From Gammaproteobacteria bacterium (lineage in GTDB: Bacteria > Pseudomonadota > Gammaproteobacteria > Pseudomonadales > UBA5518): a stretch of DNA of 64,000 nucleotides. Positions 39,537 to 49,307 of the stretch are shown here, in pieces. The stretch's first letter is position 1, and each line of letters opens with the position of its first letter. The stretch lies in the NCBI GenBank assembly GCA_016718385.1, contig JADKDK010000004.1:496001-560000 (forward strand), in the 5' to 3' direction. The translations under genes were made by a program, and so were the position numbers. The notes below the pieces were generated by a model. That model saw only the letters and a program-made list of their open reading frames with translations, searched no databases and was not told where the DNA came from.

Positions 39537-42500
39537 ATGGCACAGCACTATCACTTCGATGACGACGATTGCTTCGTCATCGAGCAGTACAACGAGCGAG
39601 TGCCTTTCGCCGGCTTTCTGCCCGGAGTCGCCGGAGCGCGCGGACGCCCCGCCTGGGTCTTCTACGTCAATCGCGGCCAGGCGGTGGCCAGCCTGGGCGT
39701 GCGCAACAAGGATGGTGCGTTCCTGGAGTTCCATCCGGCCGACAAGGCCTGGCAACTCACACCCGCTCGCGGTTTCCGCACCTTCGTGAAGATCTGCGGC
39801 AGCAACGAGGGCACGGTCTGGGAGCCGTTCCAATGTGGATCCGCAGCAGGGGTCCGGCAGTGCATGTACGTCGCGCCGCACGAGGTCGGCGTGGAGGAAA
39901 TCGATCCGCGCGTGCAACTCGGCATACGCGCCGATACCTTCACCTTGCCCGAAGCCGCCGTGGCGGGCGTGGTGCGACGCGTCGAGATCGTGAACAACGC
40001 GGCCGGGGCCAGGACGCTGCAGATCGTCGACGGCTTGCCCCAGGTGTTGCCCTGGGGCCTCAACCAGTGGGCCGTGAAATTCATGAGCCGCACCTCCGAG
40101 GCGTTCATGGGCGTGGAGGGTGTCGGCGAGCGGCTGCCTTTCTACCGCCTGAAAGTGTGGCCCAGCGACAGCCCGCGGGTGGAACGGGTGATCGCGGGAA
40201 ATTTCTTCGCGGGATTCCTCGACGGCGAGCGCAATGCGGTGCTGGTGGATCCGCAGCGCCTGTTCGGCAGTGCGGGGGAACTTTCCCGGCCGGCGATCTT
40301 CAGCGCTGGAGCGGGCCTGGATCTCGACGGCCAGGTGATGGCCAACCAGACGCCGGCTGCATTCCAGGTGCTGGAGCTGGTGCTGCAACCGGGCGAACGA
40401 CGGGTGTTCCACGGCCTGTACGGGCATGCCGCGACGCACGAAACGCTGCTGCGCTTCGTGGCGCAAGCCGGGACGCCGGGCTATTTCGAAGCCGCTCGCG
40501 ACCGCAATCGCCGCCTCATCGCCGGGATCACGCGGCGCGTCTTCACCCTGACCGCGCGGCCGCGTTTCGACGCCCACGTCCGCCAGTGCTATCTCGACAA
40601 CGGCCTGCGAGGCGGCTTTCCCACCGAGGTGCCGGGTGGCGCGCAGCTTTACCTGTTCGGACGCAAGCACGGCGACCTGGAGCGCGACTACAACGACTTC
40701 CTGTTGCAGGACACGCCGTATTCCGAGGGCAACGGCGACTTCCGCGACGTGCTCCAGAACCGCCGCATGGACCTGTTCTTCGCGCCCGCGCTGGACACGA
40801 AGAACATCCGCTATTTCTTCAACCTGGTGCAGCCCGACGGCTACAACCCCTGTTCGCTGCGCAACACGCGTTTCGTGGTGCACGATGCGCGTGCGTTCGC
40901 GCACGCGTTTGCTCGCTCTCCCTCGCTCGAATCCGTGCTGACTCGCGAGTTCAAGTACGCCGAGATGTGGGAGGCGATCGCGGCGGCGGACGACCCGGAG
41001 GCGCTCGCGGGCGATATCCTCGCGCACGCGCAGGAGGTCGAAGACGCCGAGTTCGATCGCGGCTACTGGTCGGACCACTGGACCTATCTCGTCGATCTGC
41101 TGATCCAGTACGCCGCCGTGTTCCCCGACCGGCTGGGAGGATTGTTCACGGACAGGAGCTACAGCTTCTTCGACCCGACGCACTACGTGGCGCCGCGCAG
41201 CCGCAAGTACGTCGTGACGCCCGCGGGGGTGCGCCAGTACGGCGCGGTGCTCTGGTCCGAGGAGAAGAAAGCGCTGATCGACGCGCGCTCCGCAGACCGC
41301 TACAAGGTGCGCGCTCGATGCGGGCGCGGCGAAATCGTGCTGACGACACTGCTCGGGAAGATCCTCACACTGGTGGCCAACAAGCTCGCGACGCTCGACC
41401 CCTTCGGCGTCGGCATCGAGATGGAGGCGGACCGCCCCGGGTGGTGCGACGCGCTGAACGGTCTGCCAGGAATCTTCGGCTCTTCCGTCAACGAGACCAT
41501 CGAGCTGAAGCGGCTCGTCGAGTTCACGCTGCGCGCCATGCCGGCGGGCGAGGGCGACTGCCCCCTGCCCGGGGAGCTGGCGGCTTTCGTGGCTGGCCTG
41601 CGCGAGCTGTTGCATCGCCGCGAGCTCGCGCCCCTCGAATTCTGGCGCGAGGCGGGAGCGTTGAAGGAGAACTACCGCGATGCGGTGTTCATGGGCTTCT
41701 CCGGCGTCGAGGCGGCGCTGTCCTTCGCCGTCGCCAGGCGTTTCCTCCAGGACGTCTCGGCCTTTCTCGATGTCGCCATCGGGCGTGCCCGCACACCGCA
41801 GGGCATCGTCACGTATTTCGCTCACGAGGTCGACGGGTACCAGCAAAGTGGGGACGGCGTGGAAGTCACGAGCTTCCGCCAACGGCCGCTGCCGCTGTTT
41901 CTCGAGGGATTCGTGCACGCCATGCGTGTCGCGACGGCACCGCAGGCGCGGGAACTCTACGCGCAGGTGCGCGCCTCGGCGCTCTACGACCGTAAGCTGG
42001 GGATGTACCGCCTCAATGCGCCGCTGGGCGACGAGGCGCTGGAGCTCGGGCGGATCGCGGCGTTCAATTACGGCTGGCTGGAGAACGGTTCCATCTTCCT
42101 GCACATGCATTACAAATGGGTGCTCGAGATGGTGCGTGCCGGCCTGTTCGCGGAATTCCACGCGGACATCGACAAACTGCTGGTGGGGTTGCGCGATCCG
42201 GCGGAGTACGGACGGAATCCCGCGGAGAGTTCGAGCTTTCTGGTCAGCAGCGGCTTCGCCGTTGATCCGCGCCAGCACGGGCGCGGCTGTGTCGCGCGCC
42301 TGTCGGGCGCCACCGTGGAACTGCTGCACCTGTGGGTGCAGCTGTTTCTCGGCAGCTCGCCTTTCGTCGTGGAGGACGGTGAATTGCGGTTCCGGCCCGA
42401 ACCGACGCTCTCCGGGAGCTTTTTCACCATGCAGGCGCGGTGCGTGGAGCCCTTCGATACCGAGGAGTCGATTGCGTCGGGCAGCGCGGTCTTCACCCTG

Positions 42501-44045
42501 TGGGGGTCGACCTTGCTGGTTTACCTCAATCCGGCGCGTCGCGACACCTTCGGGCCAGGCGGCGTCCGGCCCGTCGGCTATCTGCTCCATGCACGCGACG
42601 GCAGCACGCGCGCGGTTGCAGACCGACAACTCGGGGCAGCGGATGCCGAGGCGCTGCGCGCGGGCCGCTTGCGGAGGATCGACGTGATGCTCGGGGACGA
42701 ACCTCATCACCTGCAACAGTGGGTGACGACGGCTGACCGCAGCGCGTTGTTCCAGCGCCAGCTGCACCAGCCCGTGTTCAGCGACCTGGCTTCCCCGGAG
42801 TTGCCGGTCGTGGCGGTGGACCCCGAACGGCGCTTCCAGCGTATCGACGGATTCGGTTTCTCGCTGACCGGGGGCAGTGCGCTGCTGATCAGCCGTTTGC
42901 CGGCGGCCGAGCGAGCGGCGCTATTGCGCGAATTGTTCCTGCCCGAGGGAGACGGTATCGGCCTGAGCTTCCTGCGCCTCAGCATCGGGGCCTCGGATCT
43001 GAGCGAGCGGAGTTTTTCCTGCGATGACCGGCCGGCGGGCGAGGAGGATTTCGCGCTCGCGCATTTCGACATCGGCGCGGGCGATCGCGAAGTCATCCCG
43101 CTGCTGCGGGAAATCCTCGCCATCGCGCCGGCGCTGCGGATCATCGCCACGCCGTGGTCCGCACCGCCGTGGATGAAGAGCAATGGCGGCTTCGTCGGCG
43201 GCAGCCTGAGGCGCGACTGTTTTCCCGTTTATGCGGCCTACTTCGTCAGGTACGTCCTCGCCATGCGGGAGAACGGCATAACGGTGCACGCCGTCACGCC
43301 GCAGAACGAACCGCTCAATCGCAAGAACGAGCCCAGCATGGTGATGGGGGCGGGCGAGCAGGCGCAATTCGTGCGCGATCACCTGGGCCCGGCATTGGCG
43401 CGCGCCGGCCTGGACCACGTGGAAGTCTACTGCTGGGATCACAACTGCGATGTGCCGGAGTACCCGCTGGAAGTGTTCGCGGACCGCGAGGCGCGCCGCT
43501 ACCTGAGCGGTTCGGCCTGGCATCTGTACGCAGGAGACATTGCCGTGCTCTCCACGGTGCGCGAGGCGCATCCGGACATGAAGCTGTATTTCACGGAACA
43601 GTGGGTCGGGTCGGACGGTCAGTTCGGGCCAGACCTGTTGTGGCATGCCGGGAACGTGCTGATCGGTTCGTTGTGCAACTGGAGCGCCGCGGTCTTCGAA
43701 TGGAACCTGGCCTCCGACCCCTGGTGCGGTCCGCATACGCCCGCAGGCGAGGCGCGCTGCGTGGGCGCGCTCACCATCGGGGAGGGGATCAGCCGCAACG
43801 TGGCGTATTACGTGATCGCACACGCCGCGAAGTTCGTTCGCCCGGGATCGGTGCGGATCTTCTCCGGGGCCGATGCGCCGCTGCATAGCGTGGCTTTTCT
43901 CACGCCGGAAGGGCAAATCGTCCTGCTGTTCTTGAACGAGTCGGACCAGCCCTGTTCGTTCAGCATCGCATTCCGGGACAAGCATGCCGATGTGACGCTG
44001 CCGGCGGCATCGTTGGCCAGTTGCGTGTGGCGCGCGGCCTGGTAG
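39537..44045 (+). CDS. giant glycoside-active enzyme: cellobiose-phosphorylase-like module fused to GH30
   Basis: 1502 residues from the ATG at 39537, with no signal peptide or membrane helix, so probably cytoplasmic. Residues about 1-1080 resemble large uncharacterised proteins annotated as cellobiose phosphorylase (GH94-like), with an N-terminal beta-sandwich and an alpha/alpha barrel; the YSEGNGDFRDVLQNRRMD...NIRYFFNLVQPDGYNP stretch is the best landmark. Residues about 1090-1502 are a GH30 hydrolase. RFQRIDGFGFSLTGGSA begins the barrel, VTPQNEPL gives the acid/base Glu 1258, and KLYFTEQWVG the nucleophile Glu 1354. A C-terminal beta domain follows. A phosphorolytic or hydrolytic first module acting with a glucosylceramidase- or glucanase-like second module is inferred. 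The single frame across 4.5 kb with no joint artefact supports a true fusion. Confidence 0.75.
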   Translation: MAQHYHFDDDDCFVIEQYNERVPFAGFLPGVAGARGRPAWVFYVNRGQAVASLGVRNKDGAFLEFHPADKAWQLTPARGFRTFVKICGSNEGTVWEPFQCGSAAGVRQCMYVAPHEVGVEEIDPRVQLGIRADTFTLPEAAVAGVVRRVEIVNNAAGARTLQIVDGLPQVLPWGLNQWAVKFMSRTSEAFMGVEGVGERLPFYRLKVWPSDSPRVERVIAGNFFAGFLDGERNAVLVDPQRLFGSAGELSRPAIFSAGAGLDLDGQVMANQTPAAFQVLELVLQPGERRVFHGLYGHAATHETLLRFVAQAGTPGYFEAARDRNRRLIAGITRRVFTLTARPRFDAHVRQCYLDNGLRGGFPTEVPGGAQLYLFGRKHGDLERDYNDFLLQDTPYSEGNGDFRDVLQNRRMDLFFAPALDTKNIRYFFNLVQPDGYNPCSLRNTRFVVHDARAFAHAFARSPSLESVLTREFKYAEMWEAIAAADDPEALAGDILAHAQEVEDAEFDRGYWSDHWTYLVDLLIQYAAVFPDRLGGLFTDRSYSFFDPTHYVAPRSRKYVVTPAGVRQYGAVLWSEEKKALIDARSADRYKVRARCGRGEIVLTTLLGKILTLVANKLATLDPFGVGIEMEADRPGWCDALNGLPGIFGSSVNETIELKRLVEFTLRAMPAGEGDCPLPGELAAFVAGLRELLHRRELAPLEFWREAGALKENYRDAVFMGFSGVEAALSFAVARRFLQDVSAFLDVAIGRARTPQGIVTYFAHEVDGYQQSGDGVEVTSFRQRPLPLFLEGFVHAMRVATAPQARELYAQVRASALYDRKLGMYRLNAPLGDEALELGRIAAFNYGWLENGSIFLHMHYKWVLEMVRAGLFAEFHADIDKLLVGLRDPAEYGRNPAESSSFLVSSGFAVDPRQHGRGCVARLSGATVELLHLWVQLFLGSSPFVVEDGELRFRPEPTLSGSFFTMQARCVEPFDTEESIASGSAVFTLWGSTLLVYLNPARRDTFGPGGVRPVGYLLHARDGSTRAVADRQLGAADAEALRAGRLRRIDVMLGDEPHHLQQWVTTADRSALFQRQLHQPVFSDLASPELPVVAVDPERRFQRIDGFGFSLTGGSALLISRLPAAERAALLRELFLPEGDGIGLSFLRLSIGASDLSERSFSCDDRPAGEEDFALAHFDIGAGDREVIPLLREILAIAPALRIIATPWSAPPWMKSNGGFVGGSLRRDCFPVYAAYFVRYVLAMRENGITVHAVTPQNEPLNRKNEPSMVMGAGEQAQFVRDHLGPALARAGLDHVEVYCWDHNCDVPEYPLEVFADREARRYLSGSAWHLYAGDIAVLSTVREAHPDMKLYFTEQWVGSDGQFGPDLLWHAGNVLIGSLCNWSAAVFEWNLASDPWCGPHTPAGEARCVGALTIGEGISRNVAYYVIAHAAKFVRPGSVRIFSGADAPLHSVAFLTPEGQIVLLFLNESDQPCSFSIAFRDKHADVTLPAASLASCVWRAAW

Positions 44046-44110
44046 CTGCTGTACGCCGTTCATCACGCCAACCCGGCCAGCGCCTCCAGGTGTGGCAGGG
44101 ATGTGCCGCA

Positions 44111-44647
44111 TCAGCCGCCGAGGATCGGGGCTCCGGCTGCTGCGCCAGAAGCTGGCGGGACTGCCGCCGGTGCGTCGCGTGGTTCCAGCAGCCCGAGGTC
44201 GGCGCGAAACTCCGCCAGCAGTTGCGCGAGCGGGCCAGCGCCGGTGAGCCGCGCCGAGGCGGCATCGCACCACGGCAGCAGGAAGCGTGCGCGCATTTCG
44301 CGCACCAGCACCGGCTCCTCGGCCTCGATCGCGCAGGCCAGCAGTTCGCAGGCGACGCCGAGCTGGTCCGGCGGCAGATGATGTTCCGACCAGCCGAGCC
44401 CGAGGTGCTCCATGACGCGCAGCAGCGCTTCGCGAGTGGCCGCGCCGTCGCAGCCGATGCCCGCGTGCAGCAGCAGCGGCGCCGGCGCGTCAGGCCCGAG
44501 ACACAGCGACCAGTAGTCCACGCGTACGTCGGCGAAACGGCCCGACAGACCGAGCGTGGCCCAGGCTTCCTCGCGCGCGGCGTCGTCGCCGAGCGGGCTC
44601 CACAGCCTCGCCCACGCCAGCATTGCGAGTGCGTTCTCGTTCGCCAC
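44111..44647 (-). CDS. TorD-like molybdoenzyme maturation chaperone
   Basis: 178-residue all-helical protein. MEHLGLGWSEHHLPPDQLGVACELLACAI has the HLPPDxLGxxxE signature of TorD/DmsD-type chaperones. These bind the apo catalytic subunit, guard cofactor insertion and proofread the Tat signal. It is the last gene of the alpha-beta-gamma-chaperone operon, 6 bp after the gamma gene, as in type II DMSO-reductase-family loci (NarJ/DdhD/EbdD position). The Ala/Pro-rich tail looks disordered. Confidence 0.8.
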   Translation of the reverse strand: MANENALAMLAWARLWSPLGDDAAREEAWATLGLSGRFADVRVDYWSLCLGPDAPAPLLLHAGIGCDGAATREALLRVMEHLGLGWSEHHLPPDQLGVACELLACAIEAEEPVLVREMRARFLLPWCDAASARLTGAGPLAQLLAEFRADLGLLEPRDAPAAVPPASGAAAGAPILGG

Positions 44648-44653
44648 GCCGTG

Positions 44654-45208
44654 CTAACCCAGTGGCAGCCAGGCGTCGCTGACGGACTTGAGGCCCGCGC
44701 GTTCGCCGTGCTGTCCCTGCCACACCGCGACGCCGAGGCGACGCTGCACGGCGAGCGCTTCCCAGGCGTCGAGCACGAAGCGCACGCGCCAGCGCCCGGC
44801 GTCCCATGCGCCCTGCGCGCTCCAGCCGGGCGGGGCTTCGCCGCGCTGCATCGTGCCGAGTCCCTCGGCGCGCATGCGCCAGGGGCGCTCGCGATCGGCG
44901 CGCCAGTACACCGCCTCGACGGGCTGACCGGGCGCGCCCATCGTGATCCACGGCGCATCGGGCGTCAGCGGGCAGAGCAGGGCGCAGGCATCGACGAAGC
45001 GGTCTGTCTGCGCACCGGCGGCGCCCTGCATCCGGGCGCAATCCCAGCCCAGCTCGATCGCGAAGCCGCCGCGCTCGCTACCGTCCACGCGCAGGTCGAC
45101 CGCGGGAGTGGCCGCCTCGCTGCGATCGGCGTAGGCCTTCATGACATAGCCCCCCGGCTGCATCGCCGGCGGCGCCACCATCAGTCGAATCTGCCGGTGG
45201 AATCCCAT
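44654..45208 (-). CDS. heme-b gamma subunit of a type II DMSO-reductase-family enzyme
   Basis: 184 residues. MGFHRQIRLMVAPPAMQPGGYVMKAYADRSEAATPAVDLRVDG and GQPVEAVYWRADRERP...RWRVRFVLDAWE resemble the beta-sandwich heme-b subunits of ethylbenzene and dimethylsulfide dehydrogenases. Met and Lys ligands are expected; a suitable MK pair sits at VMKAY. No own signal peptide is visible, consistent with hitch-hiking on the Tat-exported alpha subunit. Its start overlaps the beta stop. The assignment rests on operon position as much as sequence. Confidence 0.7.
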   Translation of the reverse strand: MGFHRQIRLMVAPPAMQPGGYVMKAYADRSEAATPAVDLRVDGSERGGFAIELGWDCARMQGAAGAQTDRFVDACALLCPLTPDAPWITMGAPGQPVEAVYWRADRERPWRMRAEGLGTMQRGEAPPGWSAQGAWDAGRWRVRFVLDAWEALAVQRRLGVAVWQGQHGERAGLKSVSDAWLPLG

Positions 45209-46239
45209 CACAGCACCTCGCGCGTGTTTGCGCCGAGCCGGAAATTGTCCTCCCAGACGTAGGCGATCAGCGTGTCCATCAATTCGCTCGCCTCGCCGCG
45301 GCGGCGCTTCTCGCGCTCGCGCGTGAGCGTGGCCATTGCCTGCTCGACCTCGGGCCCGAACAGGCTCTTCAGGTAGTCCACGGGAATGCGCATCTCGGGC
45401 AGCGGACGGCCCGCGGCGTCGAGCTTCGGCGGGCTGAGCGGCGGCACGTAGAACACGTTCGGCCCGAGGCCGTATTCGGGGTGCAGCGGCAGCGCCACTT
45501 TCCATTCGTCGACGAGCTTCCAGATCGGTCCCTCGCGATCATCGCGGAAACCGACGTAGCGCAGGCGCCCGGGGCATTGCCGCGCGCACGCCGGGGCCAC
45601 GCCTTCCTCGACGCGCGGCAGGCAGAAGATGCACTTCGCCGCGACCTGGCGCTGGTAGTCGAAGTACACCTTCTTGTACGGACAGGCCTCGACGCAGAAG
45701 CGGTAGCCGTGGCAGCGGTCCTGGTCCACGAGCACGATGCCGTCCTCCTCGCGCTTGTGGATCGCGCCGCGCGGGCAGGCGTCGAGGCAGGCCGGGTGCG
45801 TGCAGTGGTTGCAGAGCCGCGGCAGGTAGAAGTAGTGATTGTCCCGGGGATAGCTGCCCTCGCCGTGGTCCTCGTCCCAGTTCGGCCCCCACTTCGGCTT
45901 CTCGTTCGGGCGCAGCCATTCCTTCGTGCCGGAAGCGGCATCCGTGGCGATCACCGATGCATGGTTGAAGGTCCAGGCGCGGCCGTATTCGGCGTCCATG
46001 TTCGGCACACGGCCGCGCTTGACCTCGCCGCTCGCGGTGCGCCCGCCCGAGTCGGTGTACTGCGCCGGATACCCCTTGCCCGGCATGGTCTCGACGTTGT
46101 TCCAGTATGCGTAGTCGGTGCCCTGGTCGGTGTTCCACAATTTCTTGCACGCGACCGTGCAGGTGTGGCAACCGAGGCACTTGTTGAGATCGAGCACCAT
46201 GGCGACCTGTTTACGCGATGGCTTCAGTTCGTATTGCAT
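45208..46239 (-). CDS. iron-sulfur beta subunit of a type II DMSO-reductase-family enzyme
   Basis: 343 residues; electron-transfer subunit with four clusters. Cys sets seen: CLGCHTCTVACK, CNHCTHPACLDACPRGAIHK, CHGYRFCVEACPYKK and CIFCLPR...CARQCPGR. In the third set a Tyr replaces one Cys (CHGYRFC), as Trp does in NarH (CRGWRMC), so one cluster should be [3Fe-4S]. The N-terminal MQYELKPSRKQVAMVLDLNKC fits DdhB/EbdB/SerB-type subunits. It begins 31 bp after the alpha stop and overlaps the gamma gene. Confidence 0.9.
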   Translation of the reverse strand: MQYELKPSRKQVAMVLDLNKCLGCHTCTVACKKLWNTDQGTDYAYWNNVETMPGKGYPAQYTDSGGRTASGEVKRGRVPNMDAEYGRAWTFNHASVIATDAASGTKEWLRPNEKPKWGPNWDEDHGEGSYPRDNHYFYLPRLCNHCTHPACLDACPRGAIHKREEDGIVLVDQDRCHGYRFCVEACPYKKVYFDYQRQVAAKCIFCLPRVEEGVAPACARQCPGRLRYVGFRDDREGPIWKLVDEWKVALPLHPEYGLGPNVFYVPPLSPPKLDAAGRPLPEMRIPVDYLKSLFGPEVEQAMATLTREREKRRRGEASELMDTLIAYVWEDNFRLGANTREVL

Positions 46240-46270
46240 CGTTGGCGTCCTCCCCTGGCCGGCGGCGCGC

Positions 46271-49219
46271 TCAGGCCGGCGCGCCGTATAGCGCACCCTG
46301 CGCATCGGGCGACAGCGCGCGGATGCCGACCCGCGTGTCCTGCACGAAGGCGCCGAGTTGCAGGTGATTGATGCCGAAGCGCAGCTGCGAGTCGCCGCCG
46401 GCCATGTGCAGGGGCTTCTGGATGCCGGGAATCAGCCACTTGAAGCTCTCGTGGCCGGGGAACTGCTGCGGCTCCCAGGCGTGGAAATAATAGGCCACGC
46501 GCGGGCGCACCATCGTGCTGTGCTTCACGCGCATGAAGATGCGGCCGTAGTCGTTGAAGAACTCCGCGAAGTCACCGTCCTCCACGCCGAGCTCCGCGGC
46601 GTCGCGCGGATTCAGCAGCATGCAGGGCTCGCCGCGCTGCAGCCGCAGCATCATCGGGTTGTCGCGCCACTGCGAGTGGATCGACCAGCGTGCGTGGCAG
46701 GACACCATCTGGAAGGGATAGTCGCCGCCGGCCTGCGGGCTCGGCTTGTGCGTGGGCAGCGCCTCGCGCGCCGCGAGGAACCACGGGTGGTCGATGTAGA
46801 ACTGCATGCGGCCGGTGTAGGTGGGCCAGCGCGACTTGTGCTCGGTGAACAGCGTGAGCGTGCTCAGCACGCCCTCGCCGTGCCAGTCCGGGTTGAACGT
46901 GGCCGTCGGCAGCGTGTTGTCGCCGGTGCTCACGTACTTGCTGATGCCCGACTGCTCGAGCTCCGCCACCTGCACGCCGCCGACGCTGGGGCTCGCGTCG
47001 AGGACTGCCTGCGTGACCTTGCGCGCATCCTTCGCGCCGTAGGCGCCGTGGTTGGAATAGGCCTGGTGCAGTTCCTTCCAGTCCACCGTGCGCTTGCCGC
47101 AGGCGTCGAAGGCCGGCAGTTCTCGCGCGCGGGCGAGCTCCTCGATGCGCTTCGTGAGCAGCCAGTGGATCTCCCACTCGTCCTTCGACTCGCCCAGCGG
47201 CGCCACGGCGGCATCGCAGTAGTGCAGGTAGGGCACGTAGGAGATGGTGTACTTGATGCCCACCTTCTCGTACCAGCCGGCCGCGGGCAGCACGTAATCG
47301 GAATGCATCGCGGTGAAGCACCACTTGACGTCGGTGCAGACCACGAGCTCGAGGGAGGGCCAGAAATCCGTGAGCATCTTGCCGCCGCGGTTGGTGCGCC
47401 GCAGCAGGTTGGCGCCGCCGGTGAACAGCATCTTCGGCGGCGCCGTCACCGGCTCCCAGCCCTTTTCGCGCGCCTCGGTATGGTAGGAGGCGAGCGAGCG
47501 TTCGTCGTACCTCTTCGCCTCGCGCTCCAGGTCCTGCGCGATGCCCTGGTGGTCGTACATCTGCGAGCTGACCGCGGTGCGGCAGAGGATCTTGCCCTCG
47601 CCGGCGCGTGCCATCTCGAAGGGAATGAGATGCGGCGACTTGCGCTTCGTCACGAGGTCGACGGCCAGGCCGTAAAGATCGGAGGGCGAGAGCACGCCGG
47701 CCATCATCGCGAGCTTGCCGCGCAGTCCCTCGTGTTCGACCTGCAGCTGCGAGCCGAAGCCCGCCAGATCGAACCAGCCGGTGGAGTGGATGCCGGCGCC
47801 GCGCTTGCCGACCGCCCCCTTCAGCGCCAGGCACAGCAGTTTCGCGCGGTTCATTAGGTCGGAGTGCACGAAGCGGTTCGAGCCCCAGCTCGAGAGGATC
47901 AGCGGGCGCTTCGCCCGCGCGAAACCCTCGGCGAAGGCGCGGATCTGCTCGGGCGCGAGGCCGGTGGTCGCGGCCGTGCGCTCCAGCGTCCAGCCCTCGA
48001 GCTCCTCGCGCAGCAGCGCCATCACGGGCGCGACGCGCACCTCCTGCCCGTCGTGCAGCCGCAGGCCGAAGTTGCCCTCGAGCGCCGGGTCGAGCTCGCC
48101 CAGCACCAGCGTGGGTTCGGGATGTCCCTCGGTGCCGGGCGCGAGCATCTCTTGCTGCGTACGCGTGTCCCAGAAGTACATCAGCTGCGCGTTGCCCCCG
48201 GCGACCAGGTCCGCCTCGCGCAGGAAGGCGCCGGTGTCGAGGCGCACCAGCAGCGGCAGGTCCGTTTGTTCCTTCACGTAGTCCCAGTCGGCGCTGCCGC
48301 TGTCGATGATGTGGCGCGCGGTGCACAGCGCGAGCGCCGCGTCGGCGCCCGTGTCGATCGGCAGCCACTGGTCGGCGTGCATCGCGGTGGCGGTGTACTG
48401 CGGGTCGATCACCACGAGCTCCGCACCGTTGTAGCGCGCCTCGTAGAGGAAGTGCACGTCGGGCATCTGCGTGACCGCGGGATTGTGCATCCACACGACG
48501 AGGTAGTCCGACAGGAACCACTCGTCGGATGTGCCGCCGGTGTGCGCGAAGCCGAAGGTCAGCGCGAGCCCGAGGTTCAGGTCGCCGATCTCGGCCCACA
48601 TGTCCGAGAAGCTGCCGCCGGACTTCATCAGGAACTTGAAGCGCCCGACGGTGGTGGCGCCCTGGTCGAAGTTGGGGCCAAGGTCCTGGATCATCGAATC
48701 GGGGCCGTGGCGTGCGGCGATGTCGATGCATTTCGCCGCGATCTCGTCGATCGCCTGATCCCAGGAGATCTTCTCCCAGCGGCCGGAGCCGCGCGGACCG
48801 ACGCGCTTCAGCGGCACGGTGAGGCGGCTGGGGCCGTACATCACCTCCGTGTAGCTCGCGCCCTTCTGGCAGCCGCGCGGGTTGAAGTCCGGAACGCCGG
48901 TTTCGGATTGCGCGTAGCCCGCGCTCTGCTCCTCGCGCACGACGATGCCGTTCCTGACGTAGAGATCCCACTCGCAGGCGCTGCGACAGTTGGCCCAGGC
49001 GTGCGAGCCCTTCACCACACGGTCCCAGGTCCAGCGCTGGCGGTAGAGGTCTTCCCAGCTGCCGAGCTTGGGCGCGCTGCGTCCCGGTGCACCGGGGTCG
49101 GCCAGCGCGCGCAGGTGAAAGAGGGGCAGCGTCTCTCCGGCGGCCAGCGCCGCGGCGGCGGCACCGTACTGCAGGAAGCGGCGGCGGCTCACCCCGGGCA
49201 TCCGATGCGAGGCCGGCAT
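46271..49219 (-). CDS. molybdopterin catalytic alpha subunit, type II DMSO reductase family
   Basis: 982 residues with a Tat signal peptide (SRRRFLQYG at residues 11-19, then a hydrophobic stretch). The FS0 cluster ligands are H73, C78, C82 and C117 (HAWANCRSAC...NPRGCQKG); a His first ligand is typical of type II enzymes and NarG. AEIGDLN gives Asp 213 in the position of the Mo-ligating Asp of NarG. The family includes ethylbenzene, dimethylsulfide and steroid-C25 dehydrogenases and chlorate/selenate reductases; the substrate cannot be chosen from the sequence alone. It lies in one operon with beta, heme-b gamma and chaperone genes. In the periplasm it would exchange electrons with a cytochrome c. 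An FNR-like box lies upstream. Confidence 0.88.
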   Translation of the reverse strand: MPASHRMPGVSRRRFLQYGAAAAALAAGETLPLFHLRALADPGAPGRSAPKLGSWEDLYRQRWTWDRVVKGSHAWANCRSACEWDLYVRNGIVVREEQSAGYAQSETGVPDFNPRGCQKGASYTEVMYGPSRLTVPLKRVGPRGSGRWEKISWDQAIDEIAAKCIDIAARHGPDSMIQDLGPNFDQGATTVGRFKFLMKSGGSFSDMWAEIGDLNLGLALTFGFAHTGGTSDEWFLSDYLVVWMHNPAVTQMPDVHFLYEARYNGAELVVIDPQYTATAMHADQWLPIDTGADAALALCTARHIIDSGSADWDYVKEQTDLPLLVRLDTGAFLREADLVAGGNAQLMYFWDTRTQQEMLAPGTEGHPEPTLVLGELDPALEGNFGLRLHDGQEVRVAPVMALLREELEGWTLERTAATTGLAPEQIRAFAEGFARAKRPLILSSWGSNRFVHSDLMNRAKLLCLALKGAVGKRGAGIHSTGWFDLAGFGSQLQVEHEGLRGKLAMMAGVLSPSDLYGLAVDLVTKRKSPHLIPFEMARAGEGKILCRTAVSSQMYDHQGIAQDLEREAKRYDERSLASYHTEAREKGWEPVTAPPKMLFTGGANLLRRTNRGGKMLTDFWPSLELVVCTDVKWCFTAMHSDYVLPAAGWYEKVGIKYTISYVPYLHYCDAAVAPLGESKDEWEIHWLLTKRIEELARARELPAFDACGKRTVDWKELHQAYSNHGAYGAKDARKVTQAVLDASPSVGGVQVAELEQSGISKYVSTGDNTLPTATFNPDWHGEGVLSTLTLFTEHKSRWPTYTGRMQFYIDHPWFLAAREALPTHKPSPQAGGDYPFQMVSCHARWSIHSQWRDNPMMLRLQRGEPCMLLNPRDAAELGVEDGDFAEFFNDYGRIFMRVKHSTMVRPRVAYYFHAWEPQQFPGHESFKWLIPGIQKPLHMAGGDSQLRFGINHLQLGAFVQDTRVGIRALSPDAQGALYGAPA

Positions 49220-49307
49220 GCGACAAACCTCCATGCGACGCGGCGCAAGCTGTGCGCGCGAGTGACGGGTCGAGAGCGATTGTGCAACTCCCGAGGCGCC
49301 GCAGATC

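Noticed and set aside
39288..42767. 1159-codon minus-strand frame opposite the GH fusion
   Set aside because: Antisense shadow. The plus strand shows GH30 catalytic blocks and a normal start; the antisense product is Arg/His/Gln-rich with no family features.
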